A stretch of DNA of 37,984 bases from a bacterium (GTDB taxonomy: Bacteria > Chloroflexota > Dormibacteria > Aeolococcales > Bog-877). The notes beneath the pieces are model-generated. The model was given only the letters and a program-made list of their open reading frames with translations. It was not told the DNA's origin and searched no databases. The first letter of the stretch is position 1. The number at the start of each line of letters is the position of its first letter. Of the stretch, positions 15,576 through 24,764 are shown piece by piece. The translations under genes and the position numbers were made by a program. The stretch covers positions 1-37,984 of the forward strand of contig JAKABB010000016.1 in the NCBI GenBank assembly GCA_021802045.1. The letters are read 5' to 3'.

Positions 15576-15625
15576 AGGCCAGGAAGTCTACGCTATACTC
15601 GCCCCGATTTGTCAGGAAGCTTTCC
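15565..15625. promoter_or_regulatory. Divergent promoter and operator region of the sugar locus
   Basis: This unusually AT-rich patch separates the two arms of the catabolic locus. Rightwards, TATACT (15594-15599) lies 9 nt before the TTG at 15609; an alternative pair is TTGACC (15565-15570) with TACGCT (15589-15594), spacer 18. Leftwards, CTGACA (within 15611-15617) and TAGACT (15590-15585), about 19 nt apart, end 9 nt before the GTG at 15575. GGAA-N3-TTCC at 15615-15625 is a candidate half-site pair for the ROK regulator. Both transcripts would be nearly leaderless. Confidence 0.45.
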
Positions 15626-16676
15626 TTCCCGTTATCTCTCGGAGATCGCGGGGCAGCCGGAGGCCATCCGCCGTGCCGCCGCCGGGCTCCGCGACCAGGC
15701 CGTGGTCCTGCGCCGGCTGGGGGAGATCGCGCCGGCCCGCCAGCTGGTCTTCACCGGGATGGGTGGATCCTACGCGGTCTGCTACGTCCCGGTCACCAGT
15801 CTGGGAGCCGCCGGACGGGCCGCCCTCATGGTCGACGCCGCCGAGCTGGTGCACTTCCGGCGCCCCATGCTCGACGGCCAGAGCCTGCTGGTGGTGGTGA
15901 GCCAGTCGGGGGAGAGCGCCGAGATCACGCGACTGGTGGCGGAGACGGGGGACGGCCGCGCCCGGCCGCGGGTGGTGTCGGTGACCAACGGGTTGGCCAA
16001 CTCGCTGGCCCAGGCGGGGGACTGTGCGCTGGACACCCGCGCCGGCGATGAGCTGGGCCCGTCCACCCTGACCTTCGTCGGTGCCCTGGTCGTGCTCTCG
16101 GCCCTGGCGGTCGTGCTCTCGGGTGGCGCCGTCCCCGACGCGATCGCGGCCGCCACCGGCTGGGCCGACGCGGCCGCGACCCGTGCCCACCGACTCCTGG
16201 AGCGGGCCGAGGCGGAGTCCCTGCGGCTGCGCGAGTGGCTGGGCGACCGCTCGGCGCTGACCCTTCTCGGCCGCGGCACCGCCCGCGCGGCCACCGAGAT
16301 GGGAGCCCTCCTCTTCAAGGAGGCGGCCCGCTTCCCGGCGGAGTCCCTGCAGTCCGCGCAGTTCCGCCACGGGCCCCTGGAGCTCACCGGGGCCCAGTCG
16401 GCCATCGCCATCGTCGCCACGGAGCCGGAGACGCGCGCGCTCGACATGGCCCTCGCGAGCGAGCTCCTCGCCGCGGGGGCGGCGGTGCTGGTGGTCACGC
16501 CCGACGGGGCCGGCCCCGCGGGCGCGCTCACCATCGCGACCGGGGCGCTGGACCGGCGGTTGCTGCCGGCGGTCACGGTCATCCCCTTCCAGCTGCTGGC
16601 CGGGCGCCTGGCCGGGGAGCGCGGCTACGAGCCGTGCGCCCTGGAGCTGGCGTCCAAGGTGACCGCCCGTGAGTGA
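15609..16676 (+). CDS. Double-SIS sugar-phosphate isomerase/deaminase (GlmS isomerase-like)
   Basis: 355 residues from TTG 15609, chosen because the homologous region starts at YLSEIAGQPEAIRRA, just after it, and because the -10 TATACT lies 9 nt upstream. There are two SIS domains. The first has FTGMGGSYAVCYV and VVSQSGESAEI; the second has LLGRGTARAATEMGALLFKE and ESLQSAQFRHGPLEL, matching the GlmS isomerase 'E..FRHGP' segment. The glutaminase domain of GlmS is absent, so deamination or isomerisation of an amino-sugar phosphate (as in AgaS/FrlB/NagB-II enzymes) is the likely reaction. It is the first gene of a nine-gene rightward operon and shares a GTGA overlap with the kinase. Confidence 0.82.
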   Translation: MSGSFPSRYLSEIAGQPEAIRRAAAGLRDQAVVLRRLGEIAPARQLVFTGMGGSYAVCYVPVTSLGAAGRAALMVDAAELVHFRRPMLDGQSLLVVVSQSGESAEITRLVAETGDGRARPRVVSVTNGLANSLAQAGDCALDTRAGDELGPSTLTFVGALVVLSALAVVLSGGAVPDAIAAATGWADAAATRAHRLLERAEAESLRLREWLGDRSALTLLGRGTARAATEMGALLFKEAARFPAESLQSAQFRHGPLELTGAQSAIAIVATEPETRALDMALASELLAAGAAVLVVTPDGAGPAGALTIATGALDRRLLPAVTVIPFQLLAGRLAGERGYEPCALELASKVTARE

Positions 16677-17935
16677 CAGCTCTGGGGGCCGCCGGCGCCC
16701 CGCCCCACAGGAGTCAGCAGTCGGCGGCCGGGGCCCGCTGGGAGCGACCCGTGCCTCCTGAGCGCTCACAGCCCGCGGTCCTCGCCGTCGACGGGGGCGG
16801 GTCCAAGACCGAGGCGGCCCTCGTCGGGATCGACGGGACCCTGTTGGGTGCCGTCCGCCTGCAGCGGTCATCCAACCTCGGCCTGGGATGCGACACCGAG
16901 GGCGGTGGGCTCCCGGTGGCCGTCCGGGCCGCCTGCGCCGCCGCCGGCGTCGCCGCCGGGGCCCGTCCGATTGCCACCACCGCGGTCTACTGCCTGGCGG
17001 GCGTGGACCTGCCGGTGGACGAGCGTCGGATCCGACGGCTCCTGCGGCAGCAGGGCTGGAGCGACACGGTGCTGCTGCGCAACGACACCTTCGCCATGCT
17101 GCGGGCCGGTACCGATGACGGCTGGGGGGTGGCGGTCGGCTGCGGCTCTGGCATCAACTGCGCCGGCGTCGGCCCGGACGGCAAGACCGTCCGCTTCCCC
17201 GCGGTGGGGTACATGTCGGGGGACCTCGCGGGAGGGGCGGGATGGCTGGGGTCATCGGCGCTGGGGTGGGCGGTCCGGGGCCGCGATGGCCGTGGCCCCC
17301 ACACCGCGTTGGAGCGGATGGTGCCGGAGCACTTCCGCCTCCGCAGCCCCCTGGCGGTGGTCGAGGCCGTCTACGTGGGCCGGCTGCCTCCGCGTCGCCT
17401 CGATGAGCTGGCCCCCGTCGTCTTCGAGGCGGCCGCCATCGAGGACGCCGTGGCCCGGAAGATCCTGGACGACCTCGCGGACGAGATCGTGACCATGGTT
17501 CGGGCCACCCTCCGCCGCCTGCACGCCACCGCCGGGCCGGTGGCCGTGGTGCTGGGTGGGGGGGTCTTCAAGGCCACCGACGCCCCCTTCCTCGATCGCG
17601 TCCGCGATGGGATCCTCGCGGTCAACCCGTCGGCTGGGTTGATCAGGTTGCAGGCGCCCCCGGTCCTGGGCGCGGCCCTGATGGGGCTGGACCGGCTGGG
17701 GGCCGCGCCGGCGGCGGCGGCGCGGCTGCGCGGGGCGTTGACTGCGGCGCGGCTGGCGGTGAGCGCCGAGTCGGCCCGGAACGGGCCCGCGCCGGCCGGT
17801 GGCGCGGGCCGGCCCGCCGCCCCGGCCCGGATGGCGTCCCTCGACGGTGTCAGGATGAGCGACCAGGACCAGACCTGGCGAGCAGCCCCGAGCAAGCACT
17901 CGGTACCGGATCAGGGTGGGAGGACTCAGCCATGA
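16673..17935 (+). CDS. BadF/BadG-type sugar kinase (N-acetylglucosamine kinase-like)
   Basis: 420 residues if started at the GTG overlapping the SIS stop. A GTG at 16751 with GGGAG 6 nt before it would remove 26 non-conserved residues and may be the true start. The ASKHA ATPase motifs are present: phosphate-1 AVDGGGSKTEAALV, a catalytic-side LRNDTFAMLRAGTDDGWGVA, GCGSGINCAG, and adenosine motif VVLGGGVFKA. Family members phosphorylate N-acetylglucosamine or similar sugars with ATP. The neighbouring SIS and GH4 genes fit that. The last ~75 residues are Ala/Pro/Arg-rich with no domain. Its stop overlaps the binding-protein start by ATGA. Confidence 0.85.
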   Translation: MTALGAAGAPPHRSQQSAAGARWERPVPPERSQPAVLAVDGGGSKTEAALVGIDGTLLGAVRLQRSSNLGLGCDTEGGGLPVAVRAACAAAGVAAGARPIATTAVYCLAGVDLPVDERRIRRLLRQQGWSDTVLLRNDTFAMLRAGTDDGWGVAVGCGSGINCAGVGPDGKTVRFPAVGYMSGDLAGGAGWLGSSALGWAVRGRDGRGPHTALERMVPEHFRLRSPLAVVEAVYVGRLPPRRLDELAPVVFEAAAIEDAVARKILDDLADEIVTMVRATLRRLHATAGPVAVVLGGGVFKATDAPFLDRVRDGILAVNPSAGLIRLQAPPVLGAALMGLDRLGAAPAAAARLRGALTAARLAVSAESARNGPAPAGGAGRPAAPARMASLDGVRMSDQDQTWRAAPSKHSVPDQGGRTQP

Positions 17936-19605
17936 AGCGTCTCCGATGGATCGCGCCGCTGCTGGGAGTGATGCTCCTGGTGTCGGCCTGCAGCTCGGGC
18001 GGGTCCGGGCCCTCGCCGGGCCCGACCACCGGCACCTCCGGCGTCGGCGGGACCGTGACCATCTCCAACGAGAGCGGCGGGCTGTGGACCTGCGGCTTCA
18101 ACCCCTTCAACCCCTCGGTCAGCTTCCTGGCCGTGGGGGTGGTCTATGAACCCCTGATCTACAACGACATCCTCACCGGCACCAACACGCCCTGGCTGGC
18201 GACCGGCTATCAGTGGGGGGCCGGCAACCGGACCCTCACGTTCACCATCCGCTCGGGCGTGACCTGGAGCGATGGGACCCCGCTGACCGCCGCCGACGTC
18301 GTCTACACCTTCAACCTGCTGAAGCGGTACCCCGCCCTCGACCTCAACGCGGTCTGGTCGGTGCTCGCCAGCGTCACCCAGCAGGGGTCGAACAAGGTGG
18401 TGATGACCTTCAGCCACCCCGCCGTTCCCTTCTTCTACTACATCGCCGACCAGGTGCCGATCGTGCCGCAGCACATCTGGTCCAAGCTGGCCAGCCCGGT
18501 CACCTACAAGGACTCGCAGCCGGTCGGCACCGGACCGTACACGGTGCAGCAGTGCACCCCCGAGAACATCGCCTACGTCCGCAACCCGCACTACTGGCAG
18601 CCGGGCCTGCCCAAGATCGCCAAGGTCGAGTACCCGGCCTTCACCTCCAACCCGCCGGCCAACACCCTGCTGGCCACCGGAGGGGCCCAGTGGGGCGGGC
18701 AGTTCATCCCCAACATCAAGGCCTTCTTCGTGGCCAAGGACCCGGCCCACCGCCACTACTGGTTCGCCCCCACGGAGAACGTCGACCTCTACATCAACCA
18801 GACGGTGTACCCCCTCAACGTCCGGGCGGTGCGGCAGGCGCTGGCCTACGGCATCAACCGCCCCAGGGTGTCGCAGATCGCCGAGTACGGGTACGAGCCA
18901 CCGGGCAACCAGACCGGCGTGGTGCTGCCCACCTTCCGGAGCTGGTACGACAGCCAGCTGGCCAGCCAGTACAACTACACCTACGACCCCGCCAAGGCCA
19001 TCCAGCTCCTGCGGAGCGCCGGCTTCACCCGGGGCAGCTCCGGCGTGTTCCAGACCCCCTCGGGAAAGCCGCTCTCCTTCACCATCGTCAACGAGGGCGG
19101 GAACTCCGACTGGGTCGCCGCCCTGCAGATGGTCAAGACCGAACTCGCCGCCGTCGGGATCTCGATCCAGGTGGACAACCTGTCGGCGGGGGCCTACGAC
19201 ACGGCCCTCTACGATGGCCACTACCAGCTGGGCTACGGATTCGGCTACGGTGGGCCCACTCCCTACTACGAGCTGCGGGCGGCCCTCTTCAGCGGGGACT
19301 CCGCGCCCATCGGCCACCCGGCGGCGAGCAACTTCGAACGGTGGCGCAGCGCGCAGACCGACAGCCTGATCAGCCAGTACGCCAGCACCACCAGTGTCAG
19401 CGTTCAGCATCAGATCGTCGACCAGCTGGAGAAGATCATGCTGCAGGACGTGCCGCTGATCCCGGTCACCGAGGCCGTCGACTGGTACCAATACAACACC
19501 CGGTCCATCACGGGCTGGCCGACCCCGTCGAACCCCTACGCCCAGGCGGCGCCGTACAACTTCCCCGACTGGGAGGTGGTCCTCCTGCACCTGAAGCCCC
19601 GCTGA
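17932..19605 (+). CDS. Opp/Dpp-type ABC transporter substrate-binding lipoprotein
   Basis: 557 residues. Lipoprotein signal with lipobox LLVSAC (Cys ~20), then a Gly/Ser/Pro-rich linker. The SBP_bac_5 domain follows: VVYEPLIYNDI, LTFTIRSGVTWSDGTPLTAADVVYTFNLLKR (the family signature), VGTGPYTVQQCTPENIAYVRNPHYW, and NVRAVRQALAYGINRPRV. This family binds peptides but also oligosaccharides in cluster-5 transporters. Placed between a sugar kinase and GH4 genes, an oligosaccharide ligand is most likely (inference). ATG overlaps the kinase stop. Confidence 0.92.
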   Translation: MKRLRWIAPLLGVMLLVSACSSGGSGPSPGPTTGTSGVGGTVTISNESGGLWTCGFNPFNPSVSFLAVGVVYEPLIYNDILTGTNTPWLATGYQWGAGNRTLTFTIRSGVTWSDGTPLTAADVVYTFNLLKRYPALDLNAVWSVLASVTQQGSNKVVMTFSHPAVPFFYYIADQVPIVPQHIWSKLASPVTYKDSQPVGTGPYTVQQCTPENIAYVRNPHYWQPGLPKIAKVEYPAFTSNPPANTLLATGGAQWGGQFIPNIKAFFVAKDPAHRHYWFAPTENVDLYINQTVYPLNVRAVRQALAYGINRPRVSQIAEYGYEPPGNQTGVVLPTFRSWYDSQLASQYNYTYDPAKAIQLLRSAGFTRGSSGVFQTPSGKPLSFTIVNEGGNSDWVAALQMVKTELAAVGISIQVDNLSAGAYDTALYDGHYQLGYGFGYGGPTPYYELRAALFSGDSAPIGHPAASNFERWRSAQTDSLISQYASTTSVSVQHQIVDQLEKIMLQDVPLIPVTEAVDWYQYNTRSITGWPTPSNPYAQAAPYNFPDWEVVLLHLKPR

Positions 19606-19645
19606 CGCCGCAGGGCAGCCCGAGCGAGAACCGAGGAGCTGGAGC

Positions 19646-20629
19646 GTGCGCTACCTGATCCGGCGGATCGAGTTCTTCATGATCACGCTCTGGGCTGCCC
19701 TGACCCTCAACTTCCTGCTGCCCCGGCTGATGCCGGGGAATCCGGCCCTGGCGATGATGGCCCGCTACCGGGGGCGGGTGAACCCGCAGGCCATGCACGC
19801 CCTGGAGGTCGCCTTCGGGGTCGGGACCAACCAGAGCCTGCTGGAGCAATACCTGCACTACCTGGTCAACACCGCGCAGGGCCGGTTCGGCACCTCGCTG
19901 ACGTTCTTTCCCGAGCCGGTCGGGTCCGTGATCATGCAGGCCCTGCCCTGGACCCTGGGGCTGGTGGGGACCACCACGGTGATGGCCTTCGTGCTGGGGA
20001 CCGTGGTCGGCATGGTCAGCGCCTGGCGGCGGGGCGGGACGCTGGACAGCGTCCTGCCCCCCATCTTCATCATGACCTCGGCCTTCCCGTACTTCTTCAC
20101 CGGGCTGCTCTGCATCCTCATCTTCTCGGTGGCCCTGGGCTGGTTCCCGCTGGGGTTCAGCTACACCCTGGGGCAGCCGGTCACCCTGACCTGGGCCTTC
20201 ATCGGCAGCGTGCTGGACCACGCCGTCCTGCCGGCGGCGACGATCCTGATCACGTCGATCGGTGGCTGGATCCTCACCATGCGCAACAACATGATCACCA
20301 CCCTGGCCGAGGACTACGTGCGCATGGCTCGCGCCAAGGGACTGTCGCCGCTGCGCATCATGCTGCACTACGCCGGGCGCAACGCCCTCCTCCCCAACCT
20401 GACCGGATTCGCCATGTCGCTGGGGTTCGTCATCAGCGGGGCGATCCTGGTCGAGTACGTCTTCTCCTACCCCGGGGTGGGGTTCATGCTCCTGCAGGCG
20501 GTCGAGAACGAGGACTACGCCCTGATGCAGACGCTCTTCCTTCTGATCACGGTCGCGGTGCTGGTGGCGGTGGTGGTGGCCGACCTGGCCACCGCCCTGC
20601 TCGATCCCCGCACCCGGGCGCGGGGCTAG
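19646..20629 (+). CDS. Opp/Dpp-type ABC transporter permease (OppB/DppB-like)
   Basis: 327 residues with six membrane segments. The N-terminus YLIRRIEFFMITLWAALTLNFLLPRLMPGNP is the DppB opening. ILTMRNNMITTLAEDYVRMARAKGLSPLRIM contains the permease EAA-type loop, and the C-terminus has VEYVFSYPGVGFMLLQAVENEDY, the family ending. The large periplasmic loop after segment 1 (residues ~35-100) is typical of OppB. GTG start with GAGGAG 9 nt upstream. Pairs with the OppC-like permease 11 nt downstream. Confidence 0.93.
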   Translation: MRYLIRRIEFFMITLWAALTLNFLLPRLMPGNPALAMMARYRGRVNPQAMHALEVAFGVGTNQSLLEQYLHYLVNTAQGRFGTSLTFFPEPVGSVIMQALPWTLGLVGTTTVMAFVLGTVVGMVSAWRRGGTLDSVLPPIFIMTSAFPYFFTGLLCILIFSVALGWFPLGFSYTLGQPVTLTWAFIGSVLDHAVLPAATILITSIGGWILTMRNNMITTLAEDYVRMARAKGLSPLRIMLHYAGRNALLPNLTGFAMSLGFVISGAILVEYVFSYPGVGFMLLQAVENEDYALMQTLFLLITVAVLVAVVVADLATALLDPRTRARG

Positions 20630-20640
20630 GGGCAGGAGCC

Positions 20641-21576
20641 GTGGACATCCGAGGCGCCCTCGCCGACGCGCCCGTCACCGGGCCGGGCCGCCGCCGGCAC
20701 GGCTTCACCGACCTCGCCCGAGCGGTGCGCTCCAATCGCAAGGCGAGCGCCGGTGTCATCCTGCTGGCCCTCTTCTCGATCATGGCCCTGGTGCCGCAGT
20801 GGCTGACGCCCTACGATCCCCAGTCCACGAGCTTCCGGCCCTCACTGGCGCCGTCCCTGCGCCATCTGCTGGGGACCACGGCCTACGGGCAGGACGTGTG
20901 GTCGCAGCTGGTGTGGAGCGCCCGCGAGTCGTTGCTGATCGCGGTCGGGGTGGGGCTGCTGGCGACGGCGGTATCGGTGATCGTCGGGGTCGCGGCCGCC
21001 TACCTGGGCGGACTGCCGGACCACGTCCTCTCACTGGTCACCGATGTCTTCCTGGTGATCCCCACCTTCCCCCTGATCGTGGTGCTCGCCACCTACGCCA
21101 AGTCCGGCAGCCTGACGGTGCTGATCGCGGTCCTGGTGGTCACCGGCTGGTCCTACGGGGCCCGTCAGCTGCGCTCGCAGGCGCTCTCGGTGCGCAACCG
21201 GGAGTTCCTCGAGGCGGCCCGGGTCCGGGGGGAGCGCAGCCTGTACGTGATCGTGGTCGAGATCCTGCCCACCATGACCTCCCTGATCGTCGCCAACTTC
21301 CTGGGGGCCGCGCTCTACGCGGTGCTTGCCGCCGCCGGCCTGCAGTTCATCGGGCTGGGCAACGCCAGCGACCTCAGCTGGGGCACCATGCTCTACTGGG
21401 CGGAGAACAACTCGGCCCTGCAGGTGGGCTCCCCGCTGTGGGAGATCATGCCGGGCGCCTGCGTCGCGCTCTTGGGGACGGCCTTCGCCCTGCTCAACTA
21501 CGCCTTCGACGAGATCAGCAACCCGGCCCTGCGGCCGGCGGGGAGACGACGTGCAGCCCGCGCCACCGATTCTTGA
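20641..21576 (+). CDS. Opp/Dpp-type ABC transporter permease (OppC/DppC-like)
   Basis: 311 residues with a cytoplasmic N-terminal tail, then a membrane segment (AGVILLALFSIMALVPQWL) and the DppC landmark LAPSLRHLLGTTAYGQDVWSQLVWSARESL. The EAA loop is FLEAARVRGERSLYVIVVEILP. PLWEIMPGACVALLGTAFALL is the conserved end region. Six membrane segments expected. GTG start with AGGAG close upstream. The 3' end overlaps the first ATPase gene by 26 nt. Confidence 0.93.
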   Translation: MDIRGALADAPVTGPGRRRHGFTDLARAVRSNRKASAGVILLALFSIMALVPQWLTPYDPQSTSFRPSLAPSLRHLLGTTAYGQDVWSQLVWSARESLLIAVGVGLLATAVSVIVGVAAAYLGGLPDHVLSLVTDVFLVIPTFPLIVVLATYAKSGSLTVLIAVLVVTGWSYGARQLRSQALSVRNREFLEAARVRGERSLYVIVVEILPTMTSLIVANFLGAALYAVLAAAGLQFIGLGNASDLSWGTMLYWAENNSALQVGSPLWEIMPGACVALLGTAFALLNYAFDEISNPALRPAGRRRAARATDS

Positions 21577-22534
21577 GGTCCGCGACCTCTGCGTGGAGTA
21601 CGCCACCGCCGGCCGACCGGTGGGGGCCGTCGACCACGTCAGCCTCGACCTGGGGGCGGGAGAGTTCCTGGCCATCGTGGGGGAGTCCGGGTGCGGCAAG
21701 TCGACGCTGCTGTTCGCCATCGCCCGGCTGCTCTCGCCGCCGGCGCGGGTGGTGGCCGGCGCGGTGCGCTTCAAGGGCCGCGACATGCTGGGGATGAGCG
21801 AAAGGGACTTGCGGGAGGTGCGCTGGCGCGAGTTCTCGGTGGTCATGCAGAGCGCCATGAACGCCCTCAATCCGGTGATGACCATCGGCGCGCAGCTGGG
21901 CGATGCGATGACGGCCCACGCCCGGCTGTCGGCACGGGCGGTCCAGGATCGCTCCCGGGAGGTGCTGCGCCTGATCGGGATCGACCCCATCCACCTCAGG
22001 GCCTATCCCCACCAGCTGAGCGGCGGGATGCGCCAGCGGGCGATGATCGCCATGGCCCTGCTCTTCACCCCGGACCTCGTGATCATGGACGAGCCGACGT
22101 CGGCGGTGGACGTGGTGGCCCAGCGATCCCTGATGGTCCAGATCAAGGAGCTGCAGCAGCAGCTGGGTTTCGCGGTCCTGTTCGTGACCCACGACATGTC
22201 GCTGGTCTCGCACTTCTCCGACCGGCTGGCGGTCATGTACGCCGGGCAGGTGGTGGAGGTCGGCGCCACGCGCACCCTCTTCGCCGCGCCCCAGCATCCC
22301 TACACCCGCGGCCTGATGGCGGCCTTCCCCTCGATTCGGGGGGCGCGGCAGTCGCTGCGCGGGATTCCCGGGACCCCCCCCGACCTCGGCGATGCGCCGC
22401 CCGGCTGCCGCTTCCACCCACGCTGTCCCAGCATGATGGACCGCTGCCGCAGCGATCCTCCGGTCCTGGCTCCGGTGAGCCAGGCGCTGGTCCGCTGCCA
22501 CCTCTACGATGATGATGTCCCCCCTCAGCACTAG
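21551..22534 (+). CDS. Opp/Dpp-type ABC transporter ATP-binding protein (OppD/DppD-like)
   Basis: 327 residues from a GTG at 21551 preceded by GGGAG, inside the end of the permease gene. Walker A GESGCGKST (~41-49), Q-loop VVMQSAMNALNP, ABC signature LSGGMRQRA, Walker B LVIMDEPTSAVD and switch VTHDM are all intact. The C-terminal oligopeptide-transporter extension with GCRFHPRCP and further Cys (MMDRC, VRCHLY) is present; in this family the cysteines can hold an Fe-S cluster. Pairs with the next ATPase. Overlap with it is 26 nt. Confidence 0.94.
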   Translation: MQPAPPILEVRDLCVEYATAGRPVGAVDHVSLDLGAGEFLAIVGESGCGKSTLLFAIARLLSPPARVVAGAVRFKGRDMLGMSERDLREVRWREFSVVMQSAMNALNPVMTIGAQLGDAMTAHARLSARAVQDRSREVLRLIGIDPIHLRAYPHQLSGGMRQRAMIAMALLFTPDLVIMDEPTSAVDVVAQRSLMVQIKELQQQLGFAVLFVTHDMSLVSHFSDRLAVMYAGQVVEVGATRTLFAAPQHPYTRGLMAAFPSIRGARQSLRGIPGTPPDLGDAPPGCRFHPRCPSMMDRCRSDPPVLAPVSQALVRCHLYDDDVPPQH

Positions 22535-23624
22535 GCCGCCCTCGGAGGACGGTCCCCGGGCACCCACCGAGCCCCTGCTGCAGACGGTCGGCCTCACCAA
22601 GCACTTCCCCATCGGGGGGCTCCTCTCCCACCACCAGCTGCACGCCGCGGACGGGGTCGACCTCGTCATCCGCGGACGGGAGATCGTGGCCCTGGTCGGC
22701 GAGAGCGGCAGCGGCAAGAGCACCCTGGCCCGGTTGCTGGCCATGATCTACCGGCCCACGCGAGGGGAGATCCGCTTCCGCGGTCGCTCGCTGGCCACCC
22801 TGCGAAGCCGGCGAGACGTCCTCGAGTACCGCGGCCGGGTGCCGATGGTCTTCCAGGACCCCTACAGCTCGCTGAACCCCGTCTTCCGGGTCTCGCACGG
22901 GATCATGCGCGCCATCAAGCTGCACCGTCCCGACCTGTCCGGGGGGGGCCGCCGCGCCGAGGCCGAGCGGGTCCTGCGGCTGGTGGGGCTGGCCCCGCCG
23001 GCGGACTTCCTGGACAAGTTCCCGCACGAGTTGAGCGGCGGGCAGCGGCAGCGGATCGGCTTCGCCCAGGCCCTGGCCTCCCGGCCCCTGCTGATCCTCG
23101 CCGACGAGCCGGTCTCCATGCTCGACGTCTCGATCCGCATCGGCCTGCTCAACCTGATGGCGGAACTCCGGGAACGAGAGCAGCTCTCCCTCCTGTACAT
23201 CACGCACGACATCGCCAGCGCCCGCTACGTCGCCGACCGCCTGCTGGTGATGTACGCGGGGCACATCGTGGAGCAGGGCGGGACCGAGGAGGTGCTGCAG
23301 CAGCCCCGGCACCCCTACACCCAGCTGCTCCTGGCGGCGGCGCCCGACCCGATGGCCGAGATCGGCGTCTCGTCCTGGGCGGAGCTGGGCGAGCCGCCGC
23401 GGGTGGTGGACCCCGGGCCCGGGTGCCGCTTCCGCTGGCGCTGCCCGCGCGCGGAGGCCGTCTGCTCGTCCATCGACCCCGAGCTGCGGTCGGTGGACGG
23501 GGGGGCCGGCATCCACCTGGCGGCCTGCCACGTCGCCGCCCGCCAGCCGCCGGCGTCCCCGTTGCCGGACGCGCGGACGGCCGGGCAGGCCCCGCCCACG
23601 GCCGGCGCGGCCGGCCGTGGCTGA
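22509..23624 (+). CDS. Opp/Dpp-type ABC transporter ATP-binding protein (OppF/DppF-like)
   Basis: 371 residues. LLQTVGLTKHFPIGGLLSHH is the typical OppF opening. Walker A GESGSGKST, Q-loop MVFQDPYSSLNPVFRV, signature ELSGGQRQRIGFAQAL, Walker B LILADEPVSMLDVS and ITHDIASARYVADR are intact. The C-terminal extension has GCRFRWRCPRAEAVC. After that, ~30 Ala/Pro-rich residues overlap the following kinase gene by 8 nt. Forms the ATPase heterodimer with the preceding gene. The ATG could be any of the three Mets at the start. Confidence 0.94.
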   Translation: MMMSPLSTRPPSEDGPRAPTEPLLQTVGLTKHFPIGGLLSHHQLHAADGVDLVIRGREIVALVGESGSGKSTLARLLAMIYRPTRGEIRFRGRSLATLRSRRDVLEYRGRVPMVFQDPYSSLNPVFRVSHGIMRAIKLHRPDLSGGGRRAEAERVLRLVGLAPPADFLDKFPHELSGGQRQRIGFAQALASRPLLILADEPVSMLDVSIRIGLLNLMAELREREQLSLLYITHDIASARYVADRLLVMYAGHIVEQGGTEEVLQQPRHPYTQLLLAAAPDPMAEIGVSSWAELGEPPRVVDPGPGCRFRWRCPRAEAVCSSIDPELRSVDGGAGIHLAACHVAARQPPASPLPDARTAGQAPPTAGAAGRG

Positions 23625-24723
23625 CGTGCGCGCGCCGCACGGCGGCGCGGTCCACCCCCCGGCCCCTGCCACCGGGAACGGGGCGGGCGATGGCGACCGC
23701 ATCGATGTCTACCTGGCGGGCACGGTCTTCCTCGACCTGGTCTTCACCGGTCTGGAGGGGTCGCCCTCTCCCGGGACCGAGTGCTACGCGACGGGGCTGG
23801 GGGCCTCCCCGGGCGGGGTGGCCACGGTGGCGGTGGCCCTGGCCCGGCTGGGGCTGCGCGTGCGGCTGGCGGCCCTCTTCGGGGACGACATGGCCGGTGA
23901 CTACCTGTGGCACACGCTGGCGGAGGTGGAGGCGGTGGACCTTCGCGCCTCGCGCCGGGTGCCCGGCTGGTCAACGCCGGTGACGGTCTCGCTGGCCTAC
24001 CACCAGGACCGGAGCATGGTCACCCACAGCGCGACCCCGCCGGGCGGGCCCCCCGACGGAGAGCACCTGCCGGTGGCGGCGCGAGGATGCTTCGCCTACC
24101 TGGGGCCCCGGGGCCGGCCCTGGCTGGGCCGGGCCCGCGAGCTCGGCATCCCCGTCTTCGCCGACGTCGGCTGGGACGGCAGCGGGGAGTGGCCGGCGAC
24201 CGTCCTCCAGGGCCTGGCGCCGGCGGACGTGTTCCTCCCCAACGCCGTCGAGGCGATGGCCTACACGCGCACCACGAGCGCGCGGGCCGCCCTCGCCGGG
24301 CTCTCCCGGCGGCTCACGCTGGCGGTGGTGAAATGCGGGCCCCTGGGGGCGATCGCGACCGAGGCCGGGGGCCCGGTGCTGCATGAGCCGGCGCTGGTGG
24401 TCGAGGCCGCCGATCCCACCGGCGCGGGGGACGTCTTCGACGCGGCGTTCATCTACGCGTCGCTGGCCGGGTGGCCGCTCCAGCGGCGCCTGCGCTTCGC
24501 CGTCCTGTGCTCCGGCCTCTCGGTTCGCCACCACGGGGGCGCGATGTCGGCCCCGACCTGGGCCGACATCGCCGCCTTCCACGAGCGCGTGCTGGCGGAT
24601 GGAGCGGACGGAGAGGTGCGCCGCTGGGCGTTCCTGGCGGAGTGCCTTCCCGGGGGGGACGCCGGCGGGCGGCCAGGCCCCGTGCCGGTCAGGCACCGTT
24701 TCGCCGGCGCGCCCCGCGAGTGA
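23617..24723 (+). CDS. PfkB-family carbohydrate kinase
   Basis: 368 residues. GTG start overlapping the OppF stop by 8 nt. After ~28 unconserved residues the ribokinase fold begins (IDVYLAGTVFLDLVF), with GLGASPGGVATVAVALARLGLRVRLAALFGDD as PfkB signature 1 and VVEAADPTGAGDVFDAAFIY as signature 2, including the catalytic Asp and anion-hole GAGD. VFADVGWDG and FLPNAVEAMAYT are the mid-domain strands. It phosphorylates a sugar with ATP; which one cannot be read from sequence. As part of the sugar operon it probably acts on the product released by the GH4 or SIS enzymes. Confidence 0.9.
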   Translation: MADVRAPHGGAVHPPAPATGNGAGDGDRIDVYLAGTVFLDLVFTGLEGSPSPGTECYATGLGASPGGVATVAVALARLGLRVRLAALFGDDMAGDYLWHTLAEVEAVDLRASRRVPGWSTPVTVSLAYHQDRSMVTHSATPPGGPPDGEHLPVAARGCFAYLGPRGRPWLGRARELGIPVFADVGWDGSGEWPATVLQGLAPADVFLPNAVEAMAYTRTTSARAALAGLSRRLTLAVVKCGPLGAIATEAGGPVLHEPALVVEAADPTGAGDVFDAAFIYASLAGWPLQRRLRFAVLCSGLSVRHHGGAMSAPTWADIAAFHERVLADGADGEVRRWAFLAECLPGGDAGGRPGPVPVRHRFAGAPRE

Positions 24724-24764
24724 AGGATCGAGAGCAGGTGCGACCACAGGAGGACATGTCCGGC

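Noticed and set aside
14025..15608. N-terminal extension of the SIS gene frame far upstream
   Set aside because: The frame is open only because it is antisense to the ROK and GH4 genes. SIS homology begins after 15609 and a promoter lies just before it.
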